Below are positions 1 to 9,405 of a stretch of 64,000 bases of DNA, in pieces. A model generated the notes under the pieces. It saw only the letters and a program-made list of their open reading frames with translations, searched no databases and had not been told where the DNA came from. A program made the position numbers and the translations under genes. Positions within the stretch are counted from its first letter, which is position 1. Each line of letters begins with the position of its first letter. The stretch comes from Massilia sp. CFBP 13721 (GTDB lineage Bacteria; Pseudomonadota; Gammaproteobacteria; Burkholderiales; Burkholderiaceae_D), in assembly GCF_014842025.1 (NCBI RefSeq), contig NZ_JACYUY010000003.1:274051-338050 (forward strand). The letters are read 5' to 3'.

Positions 1-842
<842 letters not shown>

Positions 843-860
843 GCGTCCTCCGCTGTAGTC

Positions 861-1212
861 AGTGTAAAGCAGGCCGATAGGCCGGATTCTGTGTAGTGGT
901 CTCCCTTGCGGGACGCCCCTATGACAGCCATTCCTCTAGGCGCCGAATTACTCCGGCGCTCAAGCTTCCTACCCGCACGCTCCGCGAGCAACATCAACGC
1001 GTGCCTATTTGGAATTGCTCCGAGTGGAGGTTACCGCGTTTCACCGTAACTGAATACGCTCGTCTCTGTGGCCCTATTCCTCGCCTTATACCACTGGCTT
1101 GCGCCAGCGGCTTTCGGCGGACGGCCGTTAACCGTCACCCCGCTCTGTGGAGTCCGGACCTTCCTCCCGCCGGCACCTTGCGGCACCAGCCAGCGGCTGT
1201 CTGGCCTGCTTC
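861..1212 (-). ncRNA. rnpB: RNase P RNA, bacterial type A
   Basis: Catalytic RNA that removes the 5' leader from tRNA precursors. On the minus strand the conserved 5' core GAGGAAGGTCCGGACTCC (near 1148-1168) and the 3' core ACAGAATCCGGCCTATCGG (near 875-895) are both present. The outer helix is visible: GAAGCAGGCC at the 5' end pairs with GGCCTGCTT at the 3' end. Further hairpins in between include ACGGTTAACGGCCGT. The length of about 350 nt fits type A RNase P RNA. The ends are inferred from this pairing and by comparison with the E. coli 3' end. Open reading frames here are not credible genes. Confidence 0.95.
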
Positions 1213-1221
1213 ACGGGGTGC

Positions 1222-1227
1222 ATTGTA
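1222..1227 (-). promoter_or_regulatory. Likely -10 box for rnpB
   Basis: TACAAT on the minus strand lies 7-9 bases upstream of the deduced 5' end of the RNase P RNA. No good -35 hexamer is seen 17 bases further upstream (TGGCGG). Confidence 0.5.
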
Positions 1228-1351
1228 ACCGATGCGCATACGCGCCGCCATTTCTGAAAATCGGTGTCGCCATTTGAAAAGCCCGGCGCGCAACGATTGC
1301 ATAGAATGCCACGATGCCCGGCGCGGCCGGGGAACCAAAAGGATGACGCAC

Positions 1352-3052
1352 ATGACGCACCCCTCCCGCACCGGCGGCCAGATCCTGGTCGATGCACTGC
1401 ACGTCCACGGCGTCGACACCGCCTTCGGCGTGCCCGGCGAAAGCTATCTCGACGTGCTCGACGCGCTGCACGATTCCGAGATCCGCTTCGTCATCAACCG
1501 CCAGGAAGGGGGCGCCGCCTTCATGGCCGAGGCCTATGGCAAGATGACCGGCAAGCCCGGCATCTGTTTCGTCACCCGCGGTCCCGGCGCCACCAATGCC
1601 TCGATCGGCGTGCACACGGCCTACCAGGACTCGACGCCGCTGATCCTGTTTATCGGCCAGGTCGGCAACGACTTCATCGACCGCGAAGCCTTCCAGGAAA
1701 TCGACTACCGCCGCATGTACGGGCAAATGGCGAAATGGGTGGCGCAGATCGACCGCGCCGACCGCATCCCCGAATACATGGCGCGCGCGTTCCAGGTCGC
1801 GACCAGCGGCCGTCCCGGTCCGGTGGTGCTGGCGCTGCCGGAAGACATGCTGGTCGAGACCGCGCAGGTGGCGGACACGCGCCGCTACCAGCCGGTGCAG
1901 GCCGCGCCCTCCTCCGCGCAAATAGACGCCCTGCGCGCCATGCTGGCGCAAGCGCAGCGTCCGATCGTGCTGCTGGGCGGCGGCACCTGGAATGCGCAAG
2001 CCTGCGCCGACCTGCAAGCCTTTGCCGAAGCGAACGCGCTGCCGGTGGCCTGCACCTTCCGCTTCCAGGACCTGCTCGACAACGCGCATCCGCACTACGT
2101 CGGCGACGTCGGCATCGGCATCAACCCGAAGCTGGCCGCGCGCGTGAAAGAAGCCGACCTGGTCATCGCCATCGGCCCGCGCCTGGGCGAGATGACGACC
2201 GGCGGCTACACCCTGCTCGCTTCGCCCGTTCCTACCCAGCGCCTGGTCCACATCCACAACGATCCCGAGGAACTGGGCAGCGTCTACCAGGCCGAGTTGA
2301 TGATCGCCAGCGGCGCGCCGCAGATCACGTCGATGCTGGCGGCGATGGAACCGGTCGATGCGAGCGCCTGGCGCCACACGGTGGCCGAGGCAAAGGCCGA
2401 ACTGGCCGCCTTCCAGGTGCGGCCGCCGATCTTTGCCAAAGGCGATGCGCCGCTCGATCTCTGGCAAGTGGTGCAGGACATGATGGCCGCGCTTCCGCAC
2501 GATACGATCATCACGAATGGCGCCGGCAACTACGCCACCTGGGCGCACCGTTACTACCGCTACGGCGGCATGCGCACGCAGCTGGCGCCGACCAACGGCG
2601 CCATGGGCTACGCCGTGCCGGCCGGCGTGGCGGCCAAGATCATCGATCCGCGGCGCACGGTCGTCACCTTTGCCGGCGACGGCGAATTCATGATGACCGG
2701 CCAGGAACTGGCCACCGCGGTGCAGTACGGCGCCGGCGTCATCATCATCGTCTTCAACAACAGCATGTTCGGCACCATCCGCATGCACCAGGAAAAAACC
2801 TATCCAGGGCGCGTATCGGGCACCACCCTGCACAACCCGGATTTCGCGGCGCTGGCGCACGCCTATGGCGGGCATGGCGAAATCGTCGAACGGACGGCCG
2901 ACTTCGCGCCGGCGCTGGCGCGGGCGCTGGAACATGCCAACGGCAAGAACTTGCCGGCGCTGATCGAGTTGCGTTACGACGGCAACCTGATCACGCCGAA
3001 TATGACGCTGGAGGCGATGCGCGAGGCGGCGCAGGCGGCCAAGGCCGGTTGA
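1352..3052 (+). CDS. Thiamine-diphosphate-dependent enzyme, acetolactate-synthase-like
   Basis: A 566-residue member of the ThDP-binding family that contains acetolactate synthase, sulfoacetaldehyde acetyltransferase and oxalyl-CoA decarboxylase. The N-terminal domain carries GVPGESYLDVLDAL and the glutamate-containing RQEGGAAFMAEAYGK. A central Rossmann-like domain follows. The C-terminal ThDP/magnesium motif runs from GDGEFMMTGQELATAV to VFNN. I chose the ATG at 1352 because AAGGA lies 8 bases upstream; the in-frame ATG at 1343 has no room for a ribosome site. No regulatory subunit gene (ilvH) is adjacent, so this is probably not the biosynthetic acetolactate synthase. The substrate cannot be deduced. 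Confidence 0.85.
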   Translation: MTHPSRTGGQILVDALHVHGVDTAFGVPGESYLDVLDALHDSEIRFVINRQEGGAAFMAEAYGKMTGKPGICFVTRGPGATNASIGVHTAYQDSTPLILFIGQVGNDFIDREAFQEIDYRRMYGQMAKWVAQIDRADRIPEYMARAFQVATSGRPGPVVLALPEDMLVETAQVADTRRYQPVQAAPSSAQIDALRAMLAQAQRPIVLLGGGTWNAQACADLQAFAEANALPVACTFRFQDLLDNAHPHYVGDVGIGINPKLAARVKEADLVIAIGPRLGEMTTGGYTLLASPVPTQRLVHIHNDPEELGSVYQAELMIASGAPQITSMLAAMEPVDASAWRHTVAEAKAELAAFQVRPPIFAKGDAPLDLWQVVQDMMAALPHDTIITNGAGNYATWAHRYYRYGGMRTQLAPTNGAMGYAVPAGVAAKIIDPRRTVVTFAGDGEFMMTGQELATAVQYGAGVIIIVFNNSMFGTIRMHQEKTYPGRVSGTTLHNPDFAALAHAYGGHGEIVERTADFAPALARALEHANGKNLPALIELRYDGNLITPNMTLEAMREAAQAAKAG

Positions 3053-3111
3053 TCAGTCACTGCGATTGGGGATGGGGCGTATGCGACCGGGTAAGCATTC
3101 CCGGTAAAGAT

Positions 3112-3146
3112 TGAGATACAATGTATCTCAGTCAGTCGTGACTGAC
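3112..3146. promoter_or_regulatory. Two adjacent palindromes, probable antitoxin operators over the promoter
   Basis: A perfect 19-base palindrome, TGAGATACA-A-TGTATCTCA (3112-3130), is followed directly by a second inverted repeat, GTCAGTC-GT-GACTGAC (3131-3146). The first contains a good -10 box, TACAAT (3117-3122). The antitoxin gene starts 33 bases downstream. RelB/DinJ-type antitoxins repress their own operons by binding such sites, so autoregulation is likely; a -35 box is not obvious. Confidence 0.7.
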
Positions 3147-3178
3147 GTTTCATCTACATCCACCCACAGGAGGCCATC

Positions 3179-3457
3179 ATGGCAGCAACAGCAATGGTTC
3201 ACGTTCGAGTGGATGAGCAGATCAAGATGCAGGCAACGGAAACGCTGGGCTCGATGGGTCTTACGTTGTCGGATGCGATTCGCGTTTTCCTAATGCGCGT
3301 CGTGGCAGACAAAGAGATGCCCTTCAGTATCAAAGTCCCCAATGCAGAGAGTCGTGCTGCCATCGCTGAGACTGAAGAAATCATCAATGGTCGCCGCGCT
3401 CGTTTTGCAACTGCGGATGATCTATTCGATGACCTCGAAAAAAACACCAGCGAATAA
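3179..3457 (+). CDS. dinJ: Antitoxin, RelB/DinJ family
   Basis: A 92-residue protein. Residues about 7-55 match the ribbon-helix-helix DinJ/RelB domain: VHVRVDEQIK, then GLTLSDAIRVFLMRV and the typical MPFSIKVPN. The C-terminal part, rich in acidic residues (DDLFDDLEK), is expected to wrap and neutralise the toxin. AGGAGG lies 5 bases upstream of the ATG. It is followed by an overlapping toxin gene, the standard arrangement for these modules, and preceded by two palindromes where it probably binds. Confidence 0.9.
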   Translation: MAATAMVHVRVDEQIKMQATETLGSMGLTLSDAIRVFLMRVVADKEMPFSIKVPNAESRAAIAETEEIINGRRARFATADDLFDDLEKNTSE

Positions 3458-3773
3458 ACGCGCCAGCAAGCGCACCAATCTCCCCCGCCAGTCTGACTAC
3501 ACGAAGTCATTCCTGAAGGACTGGGAACGACTATCGCATTCCGGCCGCTATGACATGAACCGTCTCAAAGAGGTCATGTTGTTACTCATCGCAAACGACG
3601 AGCCGCTCCCGGCAGAATGGCTGGACCATGCACTCAAGCATGATTGGGAAGGATACCGGGAGTGTCATGTTGGGGGCGATTTCTTGCTCATCTATAAGAT
3701 CAACACCTCTGTCAAACCTGAGATGATCGTCTTCACGCGCGCCGGCACGCACTCGGAGTTGTTCAGTTCCTGA
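3429..3773 (+). CDS. yafQ: mRNA interferase toxin, YafQ/RelE family
   Basis: About 114 residues from the ATG at 3429; an in-frame ATG at 3417 is an alternative. Overlap with the antitoxin (29 bases) implies translational coupling. The C-terminal region has the YafQ signature: WLDHALKHDWEGYRECH, DFLLIYKI and FTRAGTHSELF. The histidines and aspartate used by YafQ for ribosome-dependent mRNA cleavage are therefore present. The N-terminal 25 residues are basic (KKTPANKRASKRT) and look like an extension. The pair seems intact and probably functional. Confidence 0.88.
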   Translation: MTSKKTPANKRASKRTNLPRQSDYTKSFLKDWERLSHSGRYDMNRLKEVMLLLIANDEPLPAEWLDHALKHDWEGYRECHVGGDFLLIYKINTSVKPEMIVFTRAGTHSELFSS

Positions 3774-3995
3774 ACAGGGCTTCACGCTGACGGGCGAGAC
3801 GTTGTCATCCCGGGTTACACCCTGACCGGTTAGCGCGCGGCTACTCCACCTGCATACCCGCGCACCCCTGCTTCGATTGCCAAACGCAACTTTGCGCCAA
3901 ACGGGCTATGCTGCTCGACAGCGGGCCGCATTGGGCCGCAGGCAAGCATGCGCTTCTTCGGGGGCGCGGAAGCAGAATAAAAGGAGAGAGCGCAC

Positions 3996-4757
3996 GTGAG
4001 CAACACCCCAGAAGTGGTCTTGTGCATCCCCGGCCCATGGGACAGCAGCAGCGCCCTGGCCGACGAAATCAGCGCCAGCGGCACCGGTTACCTCCTTGAA
4101 GGAAAAGTACTGCGCGACCTTGAAACCGGTTTTACCTGCGAACTCGTGCTGCAGCGCGCCGATCCGGAACTGGCCAACGATTTCGCCAAGGCCGGCCCGC
4201 ATTGGGCCAAGACCGTGGCGATGGCCGACATCGACGACCATGCATCGGTGGCCTACCTGGTCGCGCCTGGCGGCTCGCGTGAAGCGGCCGATGCCATGAT
4301 GCGCGCCGGCGCGGCCATCATCGACGCCGGTGGCATGGGCGTGAAGGTGGACAGCACGGGTATTGCCCATGCGCCGGCCTACTGGATCGACATGAGCGAG
4401 CAGCTCGGGGCCTTGAGCGCGCACCGGGCGCTGGTGGTCTACGTGGCCGGCGCCGACGTGTATTCCTGCGGCATGCATAACTTCGGCCTGCCCGAAGCGA
4501 TCACCAGCGCCGACAACAAGACCGAAGCGGCCGACATGCTGCGTTTCTTCACGCGCTACCTGCTCGAACATGCGCCCCAGTTCGAGGACGGCCACACGTT
4601 TTCGGTCAGCGCGGGCAAGCCGGTGTACCGGGTCGAACGGACCGAGGCGATCGACTACGGGCCGGGCTCGCTGTTCAACAACCCCTACGGCGCCTGGCGC
4701 CTGACGCCGGTGGCGGCGGAAAAGAAGGGCAACTGGTGGACGCGCAACCGGCAATGA
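3996..4757 (+). CDS. Uncharacterised protein, possibly DUF4261-like
   Basis: A 253-residue soluble protein with no signal peptide or membrane segment. It starts at GTG 3996 with AAGGAG 9 bases upstream. Motifs that stand out are VVLCIPGPW near the N-terminus, GVKVDSTGIAHAP in the middle and LRFFTRYLLEHAPQFEDGHT near the C-terminus. The last resembles, from memory, the end of DUF4261 proteins, but I cannot confirm this. It stands alone between the toxin-antitoxin pair and a convergent small gene. Function unknown. Confidence 0.7.
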   Translation: MSNTPEVVLCIPGPWDSSSALADEISASGTGYLLEGKVLRDLETGFTCELVLQRADPELANDFAKAGPHWAKTVAMADIDDHASVAYLVAPGGSREAADAMMRAGAAIIDAGGMGVKVDSTGIAHAPAYWIDMSEQLGALSAHRALVVYVAGADVYSCGMHNFGLPEAITSADNKTEAADMLRFFTRYLLEHAPQFEDGHTFSVSAGKPVYRVERTEAIDYGPGSLFNNPYGAWRLTPVAAEKKGNWWTRNRQ

Positions 4758-4766
4758 CCTTCCTGC

Positions 4767-4913
4767 TCACCCCGGGGGCAGCAGCGGTTCGAGTCCGGCT
4801 GGCAGCGGCAAGGGCCCATCGAACGCGCTGTGCTGCTCCGCCGTGGGATGCGTCAGAAACAGCGCGACCAGCGCAATAAAGGCCCAGGCGATGGCCTGGC
4901 GCAGCAGTTTCAT
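4767..4913 (-). CDS. Small predicted membrane or exported peptide (48 residues)
   Basis: Starts at ATG (complement of 4911-4913) with a strong AAAGGAG 5 bases upstream, the main support for translation. The peptide begins MKLLRQAIAWAFIALVALFL, a short basic start followed by one hydrophobic helix. It continues with a polar, proline-rich tail (PLPLPAGLEPLLPPG). It is convergent with the preceding unknown gene and divergent from ftsY. No family recognised. Confidence 0.55.
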   Translation of the reverse strand: MKLLRQAIAWAFIALVALFLTHPTAEQHSAFDGPLPLPAGLEPLLPPG

Positions 4914-5212
4914 GGCAACTCCTTTCTGTGTGGGCCGACGGATGTTCTACTGTAGAGCGGCGCCCGCAGGCGCGCCAGTGCGCACGCTTGCCGTGCTCCA
5001 GGCCGTTGAACGGCACGCGTGCCCGGCAGCGGAACTGTCGCGTTTGCGCACGCTGCCAGCATCCGTGCATGATCGCCGCTCCTACTCATTCGTTGCCGCT
5101 CATTGTTGCAGAATCGTCAGTACGTCCCTCTGGTAGAATACGCGCGACCCTTTTCATCGTGCCGGTGCTCGATTCCCGGCATGTGCATGCACCACCCGCC
5201 ACCAATCAACCC

Positions 5213-6307
5213 ATGTTCAGTTTCTTCAAAAGAAAAAAAGCCGCCCCTGAAACGCCGGCGCCGAGCGAGCTTGTGCCGCCGCCAGCCGCGCCCGTCATTA
5301 CTCCTGCTCCCGCCCCTGCGCCGACGCCCACGCCAGCGCCCGTTCCGCAAGCCGAGGTTGAACTCTTCATCGAAGAGACCGCCGAGCGCCCGGTCAGCGA
5401 AGCGGAAAAGAAAAAATCCTGGATGTCGCGCCTGAAGGCCGGACTCTCGAAAACCTCGAGCAACCTGTCGCTGCTGTTCGTCGGCGCGCGCATCGACGAA
5501 GACCTGTACGAGGAACTCGAAGCGGCCCTGCTGATGTCCGACGCCGGCATGGACGCGACCCAGTTCCTGCTCGACAGCCTGCGCCGCAAGGTCAAGGAAG
5601 ACAAGCTGCTCGACGCTGCCGCCGTGAAAGCCGCGCTGAAAATCCTGATGATCGAGATGCTGGCGCCGCTGCAAAAGCCGCTCGAACTGGGCCGCCACGA
5701 GCCGCTGGTGATGATGATCGCCGGCGTCAACGGCGCCGGCAAGACCACCACCATCGGCAAGCTCGCCAAGCACATGCAGCGCTCGGATCAGTCCGTGCTG
5801 CTGGCCGCCGGCGACACCTTCCGCGCCGCCGCGCGCGAACAGTTGATGGTCTGGGGCCAGCGCAACAACGTGACCGTCATCTCGCAAGCCTCGGGCGACC
5901 CGGCCGCGGTCGCTTTTGACGCGGTTCAGTCGGGCAAGGCGCGCGGCGTCGACGTCGTCATGGTCGATACCGCCGGCCGCCTGCCGACCCAGTTGCACCT
6001 GATGGAAGAGCTGAAGAAGATCAAGCGCGTGATCGGCAAGGGGATGGACGCCGCCCCGCATGAAATCGTGCTCGTCATCGACGGCAATACCGGCCAGAAC
6101 GCGCTCGCACAAGTCAAAGCCTTCGACGACGCGCTGCAGCTGACCGGCCTGGTGATCACCAAGCTCGACGGCACGGCGAAAGGCGGCGTGCTGGCCGCGA
6201 TCGCGCGCACGCGTCCGGTGCCGGTGTACTTCATCGGCGTTGGGGAAAAGCTGGACGACCTGCAGCCGTTCGATGCCGAAGAATTCGTCGAAGCGCTGCT
6301 GGGTTGA
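5213..6307 (+). CDS. ftsY: Signal recognition particle receptor FtsY
   Basis: A 364-residue SRP receptor GTPase that docks SRP-ribosome complexes at the inner membrane. The start MFSFFKRKK is followed by a proline-rich acidic linker (about residues 10-65). The N domain and the G domain follow, with GVNGAGKTTTIGKLA (P-loop), GDTFRAAAREQL, DTAGRLPTQ and TKLDGTAKGG. The reading frame is open much further upstream, but the ATG at 5213 gives the family-typical N-terminus; no clear ribosome site is visible. It is followed 13 bases later by ftsE, the conserved ftsY-ftsE-ftsX order. Confidence 0.97.
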   Translation: MFSFFKRKKAAPETPAPSELVPPPAAPVITPAPAPAPTPTPAPVPQAEVELFIEETAERPVSEAEKKKSWMSRLKAGLSKTSSNLSLLFVGARIDEDLYEELEAALLMSDAGMDATQFLLDSLRRKVKEDKLLDAAAVKAALKILMIEMLAPLQKPLELGRHEPLVMMIAGVNGAGKTTTIGKLAKHMQRSDQSVLLAAGDTFRAAAREQLMVWGQRNNVTVISQASGDPAAVAFDAVQSGKARGVDVVMVDTAGRLPTQLHLMEELKKIKRVIGKGMDAAPHEIVLVIDGNTGQNALAQVKAFDDALQLTGLVITKLDGTAKGGVLAAIARTRPVPVYFIGVGEKLDDLQPFDAEEFVEALLG

Positions 6308-6320
6308 GAGATAAGCGCCG

Positions 6321-7001
6321 ATGATCGAATTCCACTCCGTCTCGAAAAAATATTCTGTAGAGGCTACTGCCCTGCGTGAAGTTTCCCTCAACATCAACAA
6401 GGGCGAACTGGTCTACCTGGCCGGTCCGTCCGGCGCCGGCAAGTCGACGCTGATGAAGATGATCGCCGCCATCGAGCGCCCCAGCAGCGGGCGCGTGATC
6501 GTGTTCGGCCAGGACATTGGCCAGCTCACCAAGGCCGGCATCCCCTTCCTGCGCCGCAAACTGGGCCTGATCTTCCAGCACCAGCGTTTGCTCAACGACC
6601 GCAACATCCTGGCCAATACGATGCTGCCGCTCTTGGTGTCGGGAGCGCCGAAAGCCGGCGCCGAACAGCGCGCGCGCGCCGCACTGGACAAGGTCGGCCT
6701 GCTGGAGCGGGCCAAGGCGCATCCGCTCGAGCTGTCCGGCGGCGAGCAGCAGCGCGTGGCGATCGCGCGCGCCATCGTCAACCGGCCGCAGATCATCCTG
6801 GCCGACGAGCCGACGGCGAACCTGGACCGGGTGGCGGCCGACAAGGTGCTCGACGCCCTGCGCGCTTTCCACTCGGTCGGCGTGACCTGCCTGATCTCGA
6901 CCCACGACGAGCAGGTGCTCGACGGCGCGGCGCGCGTGATCCGGCTCGAACATGGCCAACTGGTGCCGCATGTCGCTGCCGGTCGTGGAGGTGCGGCATG
7001 A
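6321..7001 (+). CDS. ftsE: Cell division ATP-binding protein FtsE
   Basis: A 226-residue ABC ATPase that, with FtsX, controls peptidoglycan hydrolases at the division septum. Walker A GPSGAGKST (about residues 35-43), ABC signature LSGGEQQRVAIARA, Walker B IILADEPT and the switch histidine in STHDE are all intact. The length is typical. Its stop overlaps the ftsX start, so the two subunits are translationally coupled. Confidence 0.97.
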   Translation: MIEFHSVSKKYSVEATALREVSLNINKGELVYLAGPSGAGKSTLMKMIAAIERPSSGRVIVFGQDIGQLTKAGIPFLRRKLGLIFQHQRLLNDRNILANTMLPLLVSGAPKAGAEQRARAALDKVGLLERAKAHPLELSGGEQQRVAIARAIVNRPQIILADEPTANLDRVAADKVLDALRAFHSVGVTCLISTHDEQVLDGAARVIRLEHGQLVPHVAAGRGGAA

Positions 7002-7918
7002 GCCCGTGGTTCCGCGAGCACCGCTTCGCGCTCGGCTCGGCGCTGACGACCCTGCGCAAGGCGCCGGGCAGTTTCCTGTTCAACGTGCTGGTGGTGGCGG
7101 TGGCGCTGGCGCTGCCGTTCGCCGGCATCACCCTGCTCGACAACGTGCGCCCGATGTCCGAACAGCTCTCGGTCGATCCGGAAGTGAGCCTGTTCATGCG
7201 GCCGGATGCGCCGCGCGAGGAAGCGCTGGCGCTGGAGCCGCAGCTGCGCCAGATACTGCAGGGCAGCCACGCGCAGATCAGCTTCGTGCCGCGCGAACAG
7301 GCGCTCGACGATCTGAAAGAGCGCAGCGGCCTGTCCGCCGCGCTCGACACGCTGGGCGACAATCCGCTGCCGGACAGCTATGTGATGAAGCTGGACGGCT
7401 TTTCCAGCGCGCGCGACGCCGCCCGCATCGACAACATCGTCGAGCAGATGGGCGCCCTGCCCCAGGTCGACACGGTGCAGGTCGATTCGGCCTGGGTCAA
7501 GCGCCTGGCCGCCCTGCTCGGCATCCTGCGCCTGGCCCTGCTGCTGTTGGCGATCACGCTGGGCGTGGTCGTGATCGCGGTGGTGTTCAACACGATCCGC
7601 CTGCAGGTGCTGACCCAGCGCGAGGAAATCGCCGTCTCCAAGCTGCTGGGCGCAACCGATAATTTCATCCACCGCCCCTTCTATTACACGGGCGCCCTGC
7701 TCGGCCTGTGCGCCGGCGCGGTGGCCCTGGGTGCGGTGACGCTGGCGCTGAACCCGTTGAACGCGGCGATTGCCGAGTTCGCGCGGCTGTACGCGTCGGA
7801 GTTTCAATTGGCGCCGTTGGGCGTGCTGGAAGTGGCCGGCTTGCTGGCAATCAGCGCCGGCCTGGGCTTAATCGGCGCCTTGCTGTCGGTGCAACGGCAC
7901 CTGGCGCGCATGCGCTGA
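6998..7918 (+). CDS. ftsX: Cell division protein FtsX
   Basis: A 306-residue inner-membrane partner of FtsE. One transmembrane helix near the N-terminus (LFNVLVVAVALALPFAGI) is followed by a periplasmic loop of about 130 residues. Three C-terminal helices follow: around LALLLLAITLGVVVIAVVF, YTGALLGLCAGAVALGAV and VAGLLAISAGLGLIGALL. This is the FtsX topology. The ATG overlaps the ftsE stop by 4 bases. A strong terminator follows. Confidence 0.96.
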   Translation: MSPWFREHRFALGSALTTLRKAPGSFLFNVLVVAVALALPFAGITLLDNVRPMSEQLSVDPEVSLFMRPDAPREEALALEPQLRQILQGSHAQISFVPREQALDDLKERSGLSAALDTLGDNPLPDSYVMKLDGFSSARDAARIDNIVEQMGALPQVDTVQVDSAWVKRLAALLGILRLALLLLAITLGVVVIAVVFNTIRLQVLTQREEIAVSKLLGATDNFIHRPFYYTGALLGLCAGAVALGAVTLALNPLNAAIAEFARLYASEFQLAPLGVLEVAGLLAISAGLGLIGALLSVQRHLARMR

Positions 7919-7938
7919 ACGGTTGTTGCATAAATTGA

Positions 7939-7974
7939 ACGGGTGATAAGGCGCGGGCCGTATCACCCGTTTTT
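7939..7974 (+). terminator. Rho-independent terminator after ftsX
   Basis: A perfect 10-base stem, ACGGGTGATA / TATCACCCGT, with a 12-base loop, followed by TTTT. It sits 20 bases after the ftsX stop and should close the ftsY-ftsE-ftsX transcript. Confidence 0.9.
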
Positions 7975-8299
7975 CATTGGTAGTACCGCGACTGTGGCGA
8001 ATCCGCCCCATGTGGTGGCTACATGCAATATTGCACCCCCCACCTTGTAGGCATGCATGCCGCCATCACGCCAGACAGCGGCGCATTTACCTGCCGATCG
8101 CCTTCTTTCGTGCGCCAACTAACAGAAACGCCCTATCGCGTGCCCGTAACCTGAGCCCTGACCGATCACGCAAGCCCAGCACATCTGATCAATCTCAACA
8201 GTTTTACAAGCTTCTGCTCTACATTAAATCAGCACTTTTTCGATACTTTCGAGAAATACTTTGACGAGACTTAAACACCCGGCCGTTTTTGGCAGGTCG

Positions 8300-8329
8300 C
8301 TGGCACTCTCACAGGGGGAGTGCTAATAT
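8300..8329 (+). promoter_or_regulatory. CIRCE element (HrcA operator) on the rpoH promoter
   Basis: The right arm, GAGTGCTAA (8318-8326), is a perfect CIRCE half. Nine bases upstream the left arm reads CTGGCACTC (8300-8308), matching the consensus TTAGCACTC at 7 of 9 positions. The exact 9-base spacer is the hallmark of CIRCE. A promoter is embedded: TGGCAC (8301-8306), 17 bases, TAATAT (8324-8329). HrcA bound here would block RNA polymerase. The surrounding gap (7975-8459) holds no other gene. Confidence 0.85.
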
Positions 8330-8459
8330 ATGTTCTCAAGCGAAGGTAAACAAGGTCTGAAAACGCATTCTGTACGCGATAAGTTGTGAACGTACAGTCC
8401 GCATCCGGGATGTCCCGGTGGCGTAGACGATGCAGCAAAGATTATTTACGGGGAAAAAT

Positions 8460-9353
8460 ATGATGTCCGCACAATCCGCATTGGTTCCGACCAGCAATCG
8501 TGCCCTGAACCTCGGTTTCACTGGCAATCTCGGTAACATCGACGCGTATATTTCCGCCGTCAACCGCCTGCCGATGCTGACCCACGAGGAAGAGGTCTCG
8601 CTGGCTAAGCGGTTGCGGGATGCGAACGATCTCGACGCCGCACAAAAGCTGGTGCTGTCGCACCTGCGCCTGGTGGTGTCGATTGCGCGCGGCTACCTCG
8701 GCTACGGCCTGCCGCACGCCGACCTGATCCAGGAAGGCAATATCGGCCTGATGAAAGCCGTGAAGCGTTTCGACCCGAACCAGGGCGTGCGCCTGGTGTC
8801 GTACGCGATGCACTGGATCAAGGCCGAGATGCATGAGTACATCCTGAAGAACTGGCGCCTGGTGAAGGTCGCCACGACCAAGGCCCAGCGCAAGCTGTTC
8901 TTCAACCTGCGCAGCAACAAGGTCGGCCTGGACGCGATGACCCCGACCCAGGTCGACGACCTGGCCAAGCTGCTCGACGTCAAGCGCGAAGAAGTGATCG
9001 AGATGGAAACCCGCCTCTCGGGCCGCGACATCGCCCTGGAAGCGCCGACCGACGACGAAGACGACAAGTTCTCGCCGATCGCCTACCTGTCCTCGGACCA
9101 GCAGGAGCCGACCCGCGTGCTCGAAGCCGAGCAGGTCACGCGCCTGCAGTCCGAAGGCCTGGAAACGGCGCTGGGTAAACTCGACCCGCGTTCGCGCCGC
9201 ATCGTCGAAGCGCGCTGGCTGGCGAACGACGACGGCTCCGGCGCCACGCTGCACACGCTGGCCGAAGAGTTCGGCGTGTCGGCCGAGCGGATTCGCCAGA
9301 TCGAATCGGCGGCCTTGAAGAAAATGAAAGGTGCGCTGGCGGCTTACGTGTAA
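8460..9353 (+). CDS. rpoH: Heat-shock sigma factor RpoH (sigma-32)
   Basis: About 297 residues. Region 2 is evident: LVVSIARGYLGYGLPHADLIQEGNIGLMKAVKRFD shows the core-binding and -10-recognition helices in the RpoH style, followed by VSYAMHWIKAEMHEYIL. The RpoH box region QRKLFFNLR lies after it, and region 4 ends in FGVSAERIRQIESAALKKMK. Start: ATGATG at 8460/8463 with GGGG about 7 bases upstream; a further in-frame ATG at 8430 is possible. The gene has a leader of about 125 bases after the promoter overlapped by the CIRCE element, so it is probably controlled by HrcA. Confidence 0.96.
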   Translation: MMSAQSALVPTSNRALNLGFTGNLGNIDAYISAVNRLPMLTHEEEVSLAKRLRDANDLDAAQKLVLSHLRLVVSIARGYLGYGLPHADLIQEGNIGLMKAVKRFDPNQGVRLVSYAMHWIKAEMHEYILKNWRLVKVATTKAQRKLFFNLRSNKVGLDAMTPTQVDDLAKLLDVKREEVIEMETRLSGRDIALEAPTDDEDDKFSPIAYLSSDQQEPTRVLEAEQVTRLQSEGLETALGKLDPRSRRIVEARWLANDDGSGATLHTLAEEFGVSAERIRQIESAALKKMKGALAAYV

Positions 9354-9379
9354 GCAGCCAGGCAGTTCAGCAAGACACG

Positions 9380-9405
9380 GCGGCCCCGCGAGGGCCGCTT
9401 TTTTA
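9380..9405 (+). terminator. Rho-independent terminator after rpoH
   Basis: Stem GCGGCCC / GGGCCGC with a 5-base loop, followed by six T residues. It overlaps the stop codon of the convergent sensor kinase gene. Confidence 0.9.

Noticed and set aside
1274..1307. Promoter TTGAAA...TAGAAT for the thiamine-diphosphate enzyme gene
   Set aside because: The spacer would be 22 bases, too long for a sigma-70 promoter.
1264..3114. Long open frames overlapping the thiamine-diphosphate enzyme on both strands
   Set aside because: Arginine- and alanine-rich translations without motifs, produced by high GC; the enzyme frame has complete family motifs. The same applies to long shadow frames over most GC-rich genes here, for example 9331-11214 and 55599-57515.
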